This document shows positions 11,086 through 22,092 of a stretch of 64,000 nucleotides of DNA, one piece after another. The translations under genes were made by a program, and so were the position numbers. The notes below the pieces were generated by a model that was not told the origin of the DNA, ran no database searches, and saw nothing but the letters and a program-made list of their open reading frames with translations. Numbering within the stretch: position 1 is the first letter of the stretch; every line of letters starts with the position of its first letter. The DNA comes from Hawksworthiomyces lignivorus (lineage: Eukaryota > Ascomycota > Sordariomycetes > Ophiostomatales > Ophiostomataceae), in contig NTMA01000064.1 of the NCBI GenBank assembly GCA_002917075.1, forward strand, positions 124,001 to 188,000, in the 5' to 3' direction.

Positions 11086-11802
11086 CCTCCTTTTCCCTCT
11101 TTAATCTCTCTGCTCCGACGGAATGTAGTCCAGAGGAAATGGAAATCGCTAGATTAATCAGAATAGGAGAGATTCAGGGTTGCAACGACCAGAGCAAGAT
11201 ATCACCTTCTAGATGACAAGTGACAAGACAACAAGAACATGATATATAGCAAAGCGCCTCTCATTGGCGCTCTGGCTTGCCTGCGCCTTGTTTTGGAACA
11301 TACCCCGAGACGCGATCAGATTTTTATTAGTCTACGCAGCTATTGGTAAAAAAATCCACATGGATTTCCCCACGGGAGATGGATCTCTCGGTAAAAATGG
11401 GTGAAACCCCGCGTCCATCTCCGCATTGAAGTTAGCCTGTCCGCTAAGCAGCCCACTCCTCGTGCACAAATGCCACGAATGTACAAAACGCCACCCCCAA
11501 ACTGCGAGCTAGACCGCTATGTCAGCAGAGCCCAGGTTCTTCATCTCGAGGTCTGCAGAGGCATTAGGCCACTGTTTCTCGCCCAGACACTAATTATGCA
11601 GAACATCGGTGCATCAATGCGCCGAAAGATCCTGAGTCGTAGCTATTAGGGCTGTTTTCGGGCAGCAATATCTTGCTAGCGTCTGGTCATCGCCCCACAG
11701 ACTACATACTTCTTCATATATATGTGCGAGAAAGGGGACAATCTAGTCTACACGAGTAAGCGAGCTATCCTCGGCTTGGACTCAAGAAATTGCAAAGCGA
11801 AA
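11086..11802. promoter_or_regulatory. Divergent promoter between sugar transporter and GH78 gene
   Basis: 717 bp shared by two divergent genes. Two inverted repeats lie close together: AAATCCA-CA-TGGATTT at 11352-11367 and GAGAT-GG-ATCTC at 11376-11387. CCCCAC (reverse of the CreA consensus SYGGRG) occurs at 11368-11373, between them, and again at 11693-11698. A TATATAT stretch lies near 11717, about 85 bp before the GH78 ATG. Sites are seen; binding is inferred. Confidence 0.5.
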
Positions 11803-14600
11803 ATGGCATTGTCTACTGATCAGGTGCGTTTTACTTCACTCATTTTGCATCATGTTTCCGATGCATCAACGTCGCCCGCATTGTCCCGATCGTCTTGGCA
11901 TCCGCATATCATCTTTTCAGATTTTTGGATATCCCCTCCAATTCATTACCTCACTTTCCTACTATCTGGCTGTGTCATTGTGTGACTCTACTAAACTCGC
12001 GCTACAGAAGGTCACTAAGGCGCTTCAGGCCAACTGGGTATGGATCCCTGGCTGGGTCGATTCCGCATCTGCTGCCGAGAGCAATGACCATGGCACTGCT
12101 GGCCGCATCGTCCGATTCTCTCGCTCGTTCAGTCTGTCCTCGGGGCTGCCTGAACATGCACTGCTGCACTTTTCAGCTGACACACGCTACAAACTCTACG
12201 TCAATGGCGTCCGCGTCGCCGTTGGCCCAGCCCGGAGCAGTCCCTGGATTTGGTACTACGACACACTCGACGTAGCTCCCTACCTCCAGTCTGGTGAAAA
12301 TGAGATCACCTTCGTGGTGCTCAGGTATTTCGTGACCTTGAGAGGTGCTATGCCTTTTGCGCGGACACCATTCCCCGGCTTGACCGTCGTTGGCAACATT
12401 GCTACCAATTCCACTGGTGGCTCAGCCAATATCAACCTCAACTCAGCTAGTGATGGCTGGTTGGCTCAAGTCGATAATAGCATCCGGTTCCCCACTGGTC
12501 TGATCGAAGACGGATTCCTCCATGTGAGTGACATGTCTTCCTGTCTGCTTTTTCTATTTGTTTCGTCGTACCTTTTGTCTTGAAAAGGAACTGGCTAACA
12601 CGGTACCTCGACCTCAATGATAGATCAGTGAACGTGTTGCTACAGCATCACCCAGTGTGCCAGTGACGCCAGTCGCATACCGCATGGGAACAGCCAACGG
12701 CGAACTCCTCCCGTGGCGTCTGAAACCGAGAGCCATTCCAATGCCAGAGGAAACACATGTCGGCATGGAGACTGTCCATAACTGCCACAGTTCCATTGCT
12801 TCTGAGCGCTGGATTGAATACTTTGCGGGCAAGGCATCTCTAGTACTTCCTGCGGGCTCCGAGCACACATTAGACGTTCTGGCAGATGTCCATTCCACAG
12901 CCTTTCTCCGTTGGACATTTCGTGCTCCCGAGAGTGGCTCGCAGATCCACTTCAAGGCGATGTACTCGGAAGGCTACGAACACAAATCAGGCAACTACCC
13001 CTTCTTCCGCTCCAAGTCGAATCGCTTGGATTGGAAGAACGGCTACATTATCGGCCCCTATGACGAGGTAAAGCTAGACATTCCTGCTGGAGGCGACAGT
13101 ATCGCGTACGAACCGTACTGGTTCCGTACGGTACGCGTGATGCAGCTGCACATCACTGTAACTGGCTCTGCCCCTGTCGAGCTTTTAACTTTTTCTGCAA
13201 CGCAGACAAACTATCCTATGGCTGTCAAGGCTCGCTGGCATCTGCCGAGTGACTCAGACAGCAGCGGGATGTGGGACGTGTCTATCCGCACCATGCGCAA
13301 CTGCATGTTTGATGGCTACTCGGACTGTCCATTTTACGAGCAGCTGCAGTACTCGGGCGACTCTCGCTCTGTTGGCTTGTTCCACTACTTGCTGTCAGGC
13401 GACGACCGCCTGATGCGTCAAGCCATCAGTAACTTTGCCGCCTCCGTGCACGTCGAGGGCCTGTCGCAGTCACGCTTCCCCTCTCACGTGCCCCAGATCA
13501 TCGCCGGCTTTCCGCTCTACTGGGTGCTGCAGGTGTGTGACCATCACCTCTACTTCGGCGACGCTGCGTATTCGCGGTCCTTCCTTCCGCGCATCGATGG
13601 CGTCCTTGATTTCTTTGACCGGCATGTCGACGACGGCACCGCAGGCAGCGGCGGAAAGGGCCTTGTCAGCGGCCTTCCCGACGACGTTTGGCAGTACGTC
13701 GACTGGGTCACCACGTGGGGCGCCACTGCAGACCACCCAGACAAAGGCGTGCCCACGGCGGGGCGCGCATCCAACTGCCACACCTTCTTCAGCATGCTGT
13801 ACGCCTACGTTCTGCGACGAGCTGCGAGCCTCGCGCGCGACGTCGGCCGCCCGGGCCACGCGTCCGAGTACGAGGGCCGCGCGGACGCCTTGGTCGCCGC
13901 CATCCAGAAGCACTGTTTCGACGGTCATTTCTTTGTCGACTCGACGCTCGATGCCCTCGACCACTTGAACCCGCAAGCCCCCACGGCGTATTCGCAGCAC
14001 TGCCAGGTGTTTGGTGTGCTCTGCGGTGCCTGTCCACCCGCGGACCGCCAGCGACTCCTGGTCGAGGCCTTCTCGGCCGAGCCGGGGCGCTTCTCCAAGT
14101 GCAGCTACGTCATGCAGTTCTATGCGCTGCGAGCGTTTGCCCTCGCGGGCGACAAAGCCTACGAATCCTTCTACTGGCCGCGCGTGTGGCAGCCCTGGCG
14201 CAAGATGCTGGCCAACAATCTGTCGACCTGGGAGGAGGACGACGTCCGGCAGCGCTCCGACTGCCACGCCTGGGGAAGCGTGCCCATCTATGAGTACTGC
14301 ACCGAGCTGGCAGGCGTGCAGCCCACGGCACCAGGCGCCAAGAAAGTCCTGTTCAAGCCCCGGCTGGGGCTGGCGGACGAGCTCGATGCCAAAGTCTGTG
14401 TTGGTCCGGGCAATGTAGCCGCCGTGACATGGAAAGCAGATAACAATGCTGGCGGAAATGCAGACCAAAAGAAAAAGAGAATACAAGTCAAGTTGCAACT
14501 TGAGAGGCCCGTCGACTTGGTGAGTGTGCTACCTGGAGGCGACGAAACCGCACATGGAGTTGTGGATCATGTTTTGCTTGAATGGAATTCGACATCATAA
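11803..14600 (+). CDS. GH78-type alpha-L-rhamnosidase, 837 aa, no signal peptide
   Basis: Exons 11803-11823, 12008-12523 and 12624-14600 (2514 nt). The first exon codes only seven residues (MALSTDQ); its intron is 184 bp. The N-terminal half has beta-sandwich features (a jelly-roll stretch beginning NWVWIPGW). The C-terminal half is an (alpha/alpha)6 catalytic domain with DCPFYEQLQYSGDSR, matching the GH78 region that holds the catalytic acid and water-activating carboxylates. Family members remove terminal alpha-L-rhamnose from flavonoid glycosides, saponins or pectin side chains. The absence of a signal peptide suggests action inside the cell on an imported rhamnoside, which fits the divergent sugar transporter. 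GC content is clearly higher than in the flanks. A related six-hairpin glycosidase activity cannot be excluded. Confidence 0.88.
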
Positions 14601-15385
14601 AAATTAGACCACGTCGACCCCCTCACACAAAAAGTTGGATAAATTGCGAGCTCGTTCATTCTCTAAAAAATAGATCGTATGTCCTTTAAGGTGCTGTTAA
14701 CAATGCGTAATGTCTTTCAAATATGACTATGCGGTAATCCATAGCAGACTGGATATCAAATACCGCGCAAGGTGCCCAAGGTGAAACGAAAGCTACAGCA
14801 TGCTATGAGTACCTTATGATTGAGAAAATCAATCGCATTTTAGTTTCTTGCTCAGTAACTTCTTTTTATGGCTATGCATGAACAACAACGTAGGATACGA
14901 GGAAAAGAAAGTAGAAAGTGAAATGGACCGTGGCGCAGTGTGATTCGCAGCCGTGAATATTTAGTGACATTTACTTTACACTACTGGCTGTTGTACGCAA
15001 CTGCCAATAGCCGAGCTCCGTATCAAGCAAAAGTGCTGTTCGTGTTTGTAGCAATTTCCGATAGGATCACTGTTAGATTTTAGATATGCTTAGTACTGTA
15101 TGTGCGGAGATACGCTTAGTTATTTAATCAGACTGGTTGATTACTTTTATCATCAACGGATCTCGGCCAGCTCCGGCCGATATGCGATTCGCTAACCCAA
15201 ATGTATCCGCAACACACTGCAAACTGCGACCACTCAGCCTGACGCCTTTTAAACTTCTCAAGATAAGGATTATCGCCGATACAGATATATAGACAACTCT
15301 GTAATTGAAACCAATGTAGTTGTATCAACTCCATCAAGCAACATAACTTACTGCATAACGGAAAGCGAAGCAAGATTGAAGAAAT
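14601..15385. other. Intergenic, 785 bp
   Basis: 3' flank of the GH78 gene and promoter of the CmcJ-type gene. The 126-codon minus-strand frame at 15128-15508 overlaps that gene's first exon antisense and is not believed. Confidence 0.6.
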
Positions 15386-16513
15386 ATGACGGCCTGCACC
15401 CTGAATTTTGCCATCCCTCCAGAGCGCCTGGGCCATGATACCGCCAGGTATATGGAACCGGATGTGGGGCCGACCTGGCCCCATGAGAAACGGGAGGTGG
15501 TCCTTCATGACCTGAAGCAGGAGCTGCAGAAAGGAAGTTCACAATCCGTAATGAATCAACTCGAGTCTCGAGGATTTGCTGTGCTTAAAAATAAAAGCAA
15601 GACGTCGGGGTCCCTCGAGAATTCGGAAGATTGGAATGCTGCCTATCTGGAAGTGAGTCTTATCCTCAAGTCTCTCGAAAATCTTCCATTACTAACTTGG
15701 CATCCGCTCAGGAATGCTCACAGTACGACTCTGGTCTCATACAATTCTTTCAGTTTTCTGCTTAATCTCACATCTCTTTAGGTTTATCAAGGAGCAACTC
15801 AACGCTGACGCTGTGTTTGTCTGGAACTCTGTCACGCGGTCTGCCAACCCTGAGGTGAACACGCCGTACGGCAACAACCATTTTCAGACTAAGGCCATAT
15901 CAGGACTTCAGTTCCCTGGGATAATCCGCCCAGCGGCGTCTGGTGTGCATGTGGACCAAGATGCGCCAAACTCTCGTCGCATGTGCAAAGCAGCAACGTC
16001 CGAAGACGTCTTTGAGAAATATTCACGCGTCCAGCAGCTCAATCTTTGGCGGCCGCTAAGGGGACCGGTGACGTCCAAGCCGCTCGCTGTGTGTGATGGG
16101 TCAACAGTCCCGGAAAAGTCCAAGGCTGTCCACATGGGCAGTTTTGGGACGAGAGTTATCCTGCATCATGATGGTAAGCACAGAACTCAGCGAACATTCA
16201 ACAGCTAAAGATCCTCATTGCTCATATGATGTGACCTTGCACAGATACCCAAAAATGGTACTATATTAAACGCCAAGAACCAGACGAGTGCCTTATCCTG
16301 AAGATCTATGATTCTGGCGTTCTTCCCGGCCATGCCGAGTTTGCGCCCCACACTGGTGTTGATGATCTGCACGGCGCAGACGGAGCGGAGACATTCAGAG
16401 AAAGTATAGAAGTAAGACTTGTCGTGTGTTATGCTTAGATAACTCTATATGAGCTGCGAGATTCTACATACTGCAATGGAAAATGACGCCAGGTCCGATT
16501 TGTGGACAGTTGA
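15386..16513 (+). CDS. CmcJ/NvfI/AsaB-family oxygenase, 295 aa
   Basis: Exons 15386-15652, 15712-15752, 15782-16173, 16245-16411, 16493-16513 (888 nt). Exon 2 is only 41 nt and intron 2 only 29 bp with a weak GTTTTC donor, so that junction is the least certain. The product matches the CmcJ family: SGVHVDQ (H159, D161 as a candidate HxD iron site), SKPLAVCDGSTV, the tryptophan-rich RQEPDE core and RESIEVRFVDS at the end. Members act as Fe(II)/2-oxoglutarate-type oxygenases on secondary metabolites (cephamycin CmcJ, novofumigatonin NvfI), although databases often name them methyltransferases. Its neighbours (LanC-like, SDR, exporter, regulator) suggest a tailoring role. The substrate is unknown. 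Confidence 0.85.
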
Positions 16514-17341
16514 TGTTATAAGTCTCTTTCACAACCCGGTTGAATTATGATAACTGACAAGGTATGTCAGTCTTTTATTCCGATAAACATTATGTGGAAG
16601 CATAATCTTCTCTGATCACTCTCTCGTAGCTGTTTATATGTGCGAAGTTGGCATACCGTGATGAAAACATGGTTTTTTGGAATGTGTGAGATCACATGGA
16701 TAAGATGCAAAGCTCTCTATTCCATCCACTGCACATTTTAGACCACTGTATCTGACGCCTGGTCAGGCGAAATACTGGCGACCAGCACTGGCGTTCAGAC
16801 CTCTGCGGTGGTGCTATATAAGTTCCTGCATAGGCTTACGCACACATCTCGAAAGGGAACAATGCGGATTTAACTGTGTTGCTCATAAATGACGTATGTG
16901 GCAGCTGGTTTTCAGATTAGGCATTAGTTTCGCTATCTCCAGAGCTCCAGCAATTATGTAGTTTCGACAAGGTACGACATTGGGACGGGTAGGCATAGTT
17001 GCCGACCGTGCGCGAGTATGATCGGCATCAGCTAGGGCAACGTAGCATGGCTAGTATGTTGTAGACTTTGATGCCAATGGACAAACACGAAGCCCATAGT
17101 TAACTCCTAGCAATTGCATTGCAGTCCACTCAAATCCTTAGGCGTAACGTAGGCCCATAGCGCCAAGTGGTAATAAATAGGCTGTAATTTATTCAGCTGC
17201 TGCAAGCTGCCGAGGGCCGGACCCCTCCCAGCATACACACGTTATTATACGAGCTACATATACTTTTATACCGCAGCTGTAGGTAGAAGACGGTTCGCGC
17301 TTCTAACAACAACTAGGACACATATATTAATTTGGGTTATT
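16514..17341. other. Intergenic, 830 bp, upstream of LanC-like gene
   Basis: No gene and no precursor-peptide-like frame recognised. A TATA-like stretch (ATATACTTTTATACC) lies near 17258-17273, about 75 bp before the LanC-like ATG. Confidence 0.55.
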
Positions 17342-18487
17342 ATGGCTATTAATCCCTTTCAAATATCTATAAAAGGCCAGCGTTTTTTTGCGAACGAAAC
17401 GACAGCTTTTCTTCGCGTCGAAGACCCAAAGGCATGCCTTATCCAATCAGCTTCACGGCTGGTGCGTGATTGTCCGCCAGCGCCATCTAGGTGGTTACCA
17501 TTTGACGTCCAGAATTATCGCGGCTTTTTCAAGGGGCCGACATCCATTGCTTATTTCTTCTGGATTCTGTCGACCAAGTATGCTGATCTTGAGATCGAGG
17601 GGAAGCAACCAATAGACTGGTGCAAAGCATATCTGGAACTGGGGCAAGATGCAGTGCCTCTTTTGCTCGATGCCAGTTGCGGGATCAGCAATGAGTTCTT
17701 GGCTTTAAATAGCCTCAAGGCATGCGTGTATCAAGACGAAAACTACGCAACCAGTGTCTTGAACGCCCTCCGCAGCCTGGAGACGGACCCAACTTATTGT
17801 GAGTGGTTGAAGGGCCGCGCGGGCTCACTGTACATTTTGCGCATGATACGGCAGTGGCTTCCTCAGCTTTCCGTGACCATTGATGCAGTCGCCACATCGT
17901 TAATTGAAGCTATCCTCCCGCAACAGCCCTGGGTTTGGGGCAAGCGGCAATATCTGGGAACTGTACACGGCGAGATAGGTATCGTGACGCAGGTCGTTCT
18001 GAGCGACGCATCCTATGCTCCTAAACTAGAAAGTAAACTCCTTGAGCTCTTGGAGCTACAGGGTGCAGAGGGAAACTGGCCAGTTATTGACGGCAAAGAG
18101 CTTGGGCTGATTCAGTTCTGTCACGGAGCGCCGGGTTTCATCGTTTCTCTGCTCGCCATCAGATCGCACTTTCCGACGCTCCACGCCCAGATAGATGCAG
18201 CCATCGCGCTCGGGAGGAAGCTGATCTGGGAGAGGGGTATCTTGACAAAGGAGCCGAATATTTGCCATGGCATTACAGGCAACGCGCTGGCGCTGGATCT
18301 TCGGGAGAGGGAGCACTTTCTTTCTCTTGCAACGCCGGAAAAAGTCGAGGACGGCGTGGCGAGTGGTATTTTTGAGAAAGATGCGGATCCCTTCGGTCTT
18401 CTATGGGGAGAGGCAGGCAGAGCGTGGGTCTGGCTGGATACCTTGGAACAGAGTCAGGGCAAAGTTGTGCTCTACACTGACATTTAA
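17342..18487 (+). CDS. LanC-like protein with complete zinc site, 381 aa, intronless
   Basis: The frame shows the repeated GxxG helices of the LanC alpha/alpha barrel: RGFFKGPTSIAY (60-71), LKGRAGSLYIL (156-166), GTVHGEIGI (206-214), FCHGAPGF (259-266), ICHGITGNA (307-315) and LLWGEAGRAWVWL (353-365). Zinc ligands expected from bacterial LanC are present as C260, C308 and H309, with the active-site histidine at H209. Bacterial LanC closes lanthionine rings in peptides; eukaryotic LANCL proteins add glutathione to dehydroamino acids in damaged proteins. Either chemistry is possible here. No lanthipeptide dehydratase or precursor was found nearby. It lacks introns, unlike most neighbours, and follows a CmcJ-type oxygenase on the same strand. 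Family call firm, role open. Confidence 0.9.
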   Translation: MAINPFQISIKGQRFFANETTAFLRVEDPKACLIQSASRLVRDCPPAPSRWLPFDVQNYRGFFKGPTSIAYFFWILSTKYADLEIEGKQPIDWCKAYLELGQDAVPLLLDASCGISNEFLALNSLKACVYQDENYATSVLNALRSLETDPTYCEWLKGRAGSLYILRMIRQWLPQLSVTIDAVATSLIEAILPQQPWVWGKRQYLGTVHGEIGIVTQVVLSDASYAPKLESKLLELLELQGAEGNWPVIDGKELGLIQFCHGAPGFIVSLLAIRSHFPTLHAQIDAAIALGRKLIWERGILTKEPNICHGITGNALALDLREREHFLSLATPEKVEDGVASGIFEKDADPFGLLWGEAGRAWVWLDTLEQSQGKVVLYTDI

Positions 18488-19028
18488 GTCTTTGAAAGTG
18501 GCCGTGCTAGTGCTCTCTTCTGTTCGCGTCCTAGAGTTCAAATATTCATCATCTTACCAAGACATCTATGGCAGTGGAAATGGTCTAATTTAAGCATTCT
18601 GATATTAATTAACTCTAGTCATATAAATTTTTTGCCACACACCTATTCGGAGAGCGAACCTTGCCAGGGCAATCATTAGAATATATTTTCTTTTAATAAG
18701 TGACATTTTAACTCACTGTCGGCAAAAAAAGGGCATTTCCAGGCAAGAAAAAGTAAATATGAAGACACGACCAAACCTTGACTAAAAAAAGCATAGAACC
18801 AGAAATCAAAGATAGGGAGGAAATAAGGATTGGTGTTCTCTGGCACAGTGCTCTTTTTGTCCCGAACTAGTCATAGTCCCCTTTGAGATCCAACCATCAA
18901 CCCATACACTATGCTCCGGCGTCTATTTTAATCTAGCTCATTTTGATGTATGAGATGAAAATAAAATATACCAAAATTGTTGCCGATATTTTGCCTTCAA
19001 TGTAGAACTTTTGTGTCTCATCTTTCCA
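18488..19028. other. Intergenic, 540 bp, convergent 3' ends
   Basis: AT-rich 3' flanks of the LanC-like and SDR genes. No gene seen. Confidence 0.6.
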
Positions 19029-20281
19029 CTACACAATGTCTGCTACACCAGCAGTCATAGCTTTCTCCAGGCTCACCCAACCAGCTTGACCAAAAAAGTC
19101 CTTCAAGAGCTGTTCCGCCCTATCTTTGCGTGCCACTACGGTGTAATCACGTCCCTCGTTGACTGGTGGGTCTTTGAAAGCTTTATCAGGACGCACCCTG
19201 CGCAAAATTGTAATAATATCTGTCCAGTTGAAATCGCCTGCAAACGCAAATATGCGCTCGTCTTTGATAGAGGCATCAAGAAGTGCGACCACATGCAGCC
19301 GAGCACAGTCACCCACCTCTATATAGTATTCTAGGACAATGTTAGCGTATAGACCCTTGCTGAAAACCTTTCTACCGATGTCATACCTGGGGGGAAGCTC
19401 AAAGCCGAGTAGTCTCCTTGGAAAAAATTGCGTACGAATCCCATAGTGGACCCATGCTGTTTTTCAGGAACCAAGATAGTGCCACACTTCTAAAAGTAAG
19501 CAATAGGCTCTTTGACATAGTATTGCGATAGATACGTACAGCAAAATTAGGCAAGACGGCGTTGAAGACAAACTTGGGCTTGTGCTCCTTTATCCATTTC
19601 CATGCGGCTCGCTCGCCCTCGGTCTTTGATGCCGCATAAACGATGTATCCCTTTTCTGCTTCGGGCGTGTTTTCATCCCAAGCAGCAGATACTGCCTCGT
19701 CATTCCAGCTATCTATATCACAGTTAGGCGGCGTGATAAATTTGATCCGTGGCCATTTAATATTTTCACTTACTTTCATCAATTGTTATCCCTTTCACGT
19801 TTGGCTTTGGGATGATCGTAGCAGAAGAGGATGAGGTGAGAACAAAGCGCTTGACAGACTCGTGGTTATTGGCAGTCGCTAAAATATTTTCGGTTGCCTT
19901 CTGAACATTCGGAATCACAACCTTGGGATCTGTATTGAAACTGACATCGGTTGCCTTCCCGTCGTGATAGTGTGAGCATGCTAGCTAGGTTGCAAACTAG
20001 TAGCTGGTGCAACATACCACATGTATAACCCCGGCCACTCCATTCATGGCAGCATCAAACGCACCCTCTTCCTCTATCACCGGTACAACGATACTCTCAA
20101 ACAAGCCATCGCCGTATTTTTTGTTGAAAAATTCATCCAGCCATGGCTTACTCTCTCGGACCGTGCCTCGAACGACATATCCTAAACCTAGGAGAGTGTC
20201 CACAATGTGGGATGCGATATAGCCGTTGGACCCCGTGACAAGAACGCGTGAGCCGCGGGGAATGGAGAACGTTGGCGACAT
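19029..20281 (-). CDS. Extended SDR, NAD-dependent epimerase/dihydroflavonol reductase type, 340 aa
   Basis: Exons 20281-20018, 19954-19774, 19712-19540, 19489-19387, 19330-19029 (1023 nt). The frame upstream of the ATG opens with TTG; the ATG at 20281 gives the normal start. Residues 12-24 hold the Rossmann motif VLVTGSNGYIAS, and the catalytic YxxxK appears as YAASK. HVATDVSFNTDP and the C-terminal region match aldehyde/ketone reductases of the Gre2/dihydroflavonol-reductase group, which reduce carbonyls with NADPH. Acceptor 1 (GGGAAG) is unusual but restores the family sequence exactly. Between the LanC-like gene and an exporter, it may act on the same product; alternatively it is a general ketoreductase. 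Confidence 0.88.
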
Positions 20282-22092
20282 CGTTTTCAAGTATTCGAAA
20301 GCTTTTCTTTGAAGTGATATTGTTTTCTTCTACAGACAAGATAGTTATGAGCAGTTGATAGACCATCTTGTTTACCATAGCATCTCGCGCTCAATGGCTT
20401 CTTATAGCTAGGAATGCTGTTGTGTTTCTAATTTCTAAGACATCATTTCTAATCACTACATTGCTCCGGAAACCAAATGACGCCGCGAATCCTATTTAGA
20501 TTTTCTTTTTCCGTCGTTCTGTATTCATCACCATCTCCGTCCCGTAGAGCTTCTGTTCGACATCCCGGAGTTTTGTGGTCGACACGTGACAACCACCGGA
20601 GCCCGGTAGCCGTTCCAAGTTTTTGATCTAAGATGTCTTAGACGGCCGGTACTCCGTACACTTTATCATTTAGTTCACTCTGAGTTTAGTTACATGATTG
20701 TAAACTCCGTGTGGCGGAACGTAATTAATAATTCTATTCTTCTGCGATGAGTCTTTATATACCGGATTACCAGCTATGTTTGAGTTAATTCAATTGGATT
20801 GATTTCGACTTCAAAATTTTATAAGTGGCTTAATACGGAATTGTTGTGTTTTATATTAATGCAGGAAATGTTAGTGATGTAATTCGCCTGCTGTAGAACG
20901 CGACTACTGCTTCAAGACGAACCAACTAATACACAGTCGTAGAACTGGAGGCTCGGGCATAAAAATGGCATCATGGTGTAAACTGGGTATTCTACGCGGC
21001 TCTTGATAAGATCAGATTTGGAATATTAGTCTAGTTTATTACCGAGGAATATGAAGTCAATGTGTCCTATTCTTATTTGCATCTGCCGCGATCTAAAGTC
21101 ATTTGTATCAAATTTAACTACAATATGCAGGCATATTGTAACGTAAACAACAGTGTCCGGAGTGCCAAAGAACAATGAAGAGCTGGTTGCATTGCGCCAA
21201 CACTATTTTCAGCTACACAAAGAGAACTTGTTGAATAGTAACAGCATAATACCCCTTCAGAAAGTACAAGATCCATGAAGGCAGGTCTGTTCGTCCACAA
21301 AGCAGGTGGAGAATGGGCTTCCAGATTTTTCTATTTTAATGATAGGGAAACCAGAGCACTGGCAAAAGCGTCTAGTATGGGATCTATGAGGTAAATAGAA
21401 CCAAGAAGGTAAAGCACCACGCGCCATTGGCTTCCCAAACGTCACGGGTGGAGGCGGGCGCGGTGCGGCTGGATCAAAAACAAAAATCTACGGAGTACAA
21501 ATTCACCCCACTGTAGCTTCAACTTTGCTCGAAGAGCTAATCTAGCACAGAAAGACTAGAGAGTAGTAAATTTAGCATGTAGGCAGCCGAAGAGGAAGCA
21601 CCCTAAGTACGGAATAGTGGGAACAAATAAAAAAGAAAAAAAAAATACCACATGCACACACGCGTCCCAGGGGCAAGTGTTTCTCTTATTAGGTTACGAT
21701 GAATAGAGTTCTAAGTACACAATGGAGAAAATACTGGTGGGATTAAGCTTATTGATACTCTGTTTCATAGCGCGATATACTGGGAAGCAATTTAACATCA
21801 GCGGAATAACGGAAATAAAAGCCTGTCTCCATGGCAGTCATTACAAATCAGTCCTGTAATTCCGTGAGGCTACTCCGCTTTTGGCGCATTACGTCGTAAG
21901 TCTTCGATAGCGCGGAATATCGGATATAAACCGTCACGTTGTCTTGTTGTTTCGGTTAGTGGTGTATTAAAGGCGCCAGGTGCGCCAGGTGCAACTGCTT
22001 GCTTATATGAAGTTCTCTTTTTATCGACAAGTGCATCTCGATGATAAAGGAGGCTCTAAAAGCGTCGTTAGACTATCGACCAGCAAGTCAAC
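20282..22092. other. Gene-free divergent promoter region, 1.8 kb
   Basis: Between the SDR (minus) and MFS exporter (plus). No coding exon recognised on either strand. Contains TACTCCGTA at 20650-20658 and TACGGAGTA at 21489-21497. The length is generous for a promoter and could hide a decayed gene or an RNA that I cannot see. Confidence 0.5.

Noticed and set aside
13470..14498. 342-codon minus-strand frame
   Set aside because: Antisense shadow of the GC-rich GH78 gene, whose sense frame carries clear family motifs.
15128..15508. 126-codon minus-strand frame
   Set aside because: Antisense to exon 1 of the CmcJ-type gene, which has family-consistent splicing and sequence.
16514..19028. Search for a lanthipeptide precursor or dehydratase beside the LanC-like gene
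   Set aside because: No short frame with leader plus Ser/Thr/Cys core and no dehydratase-like sequence was found in the flanks.
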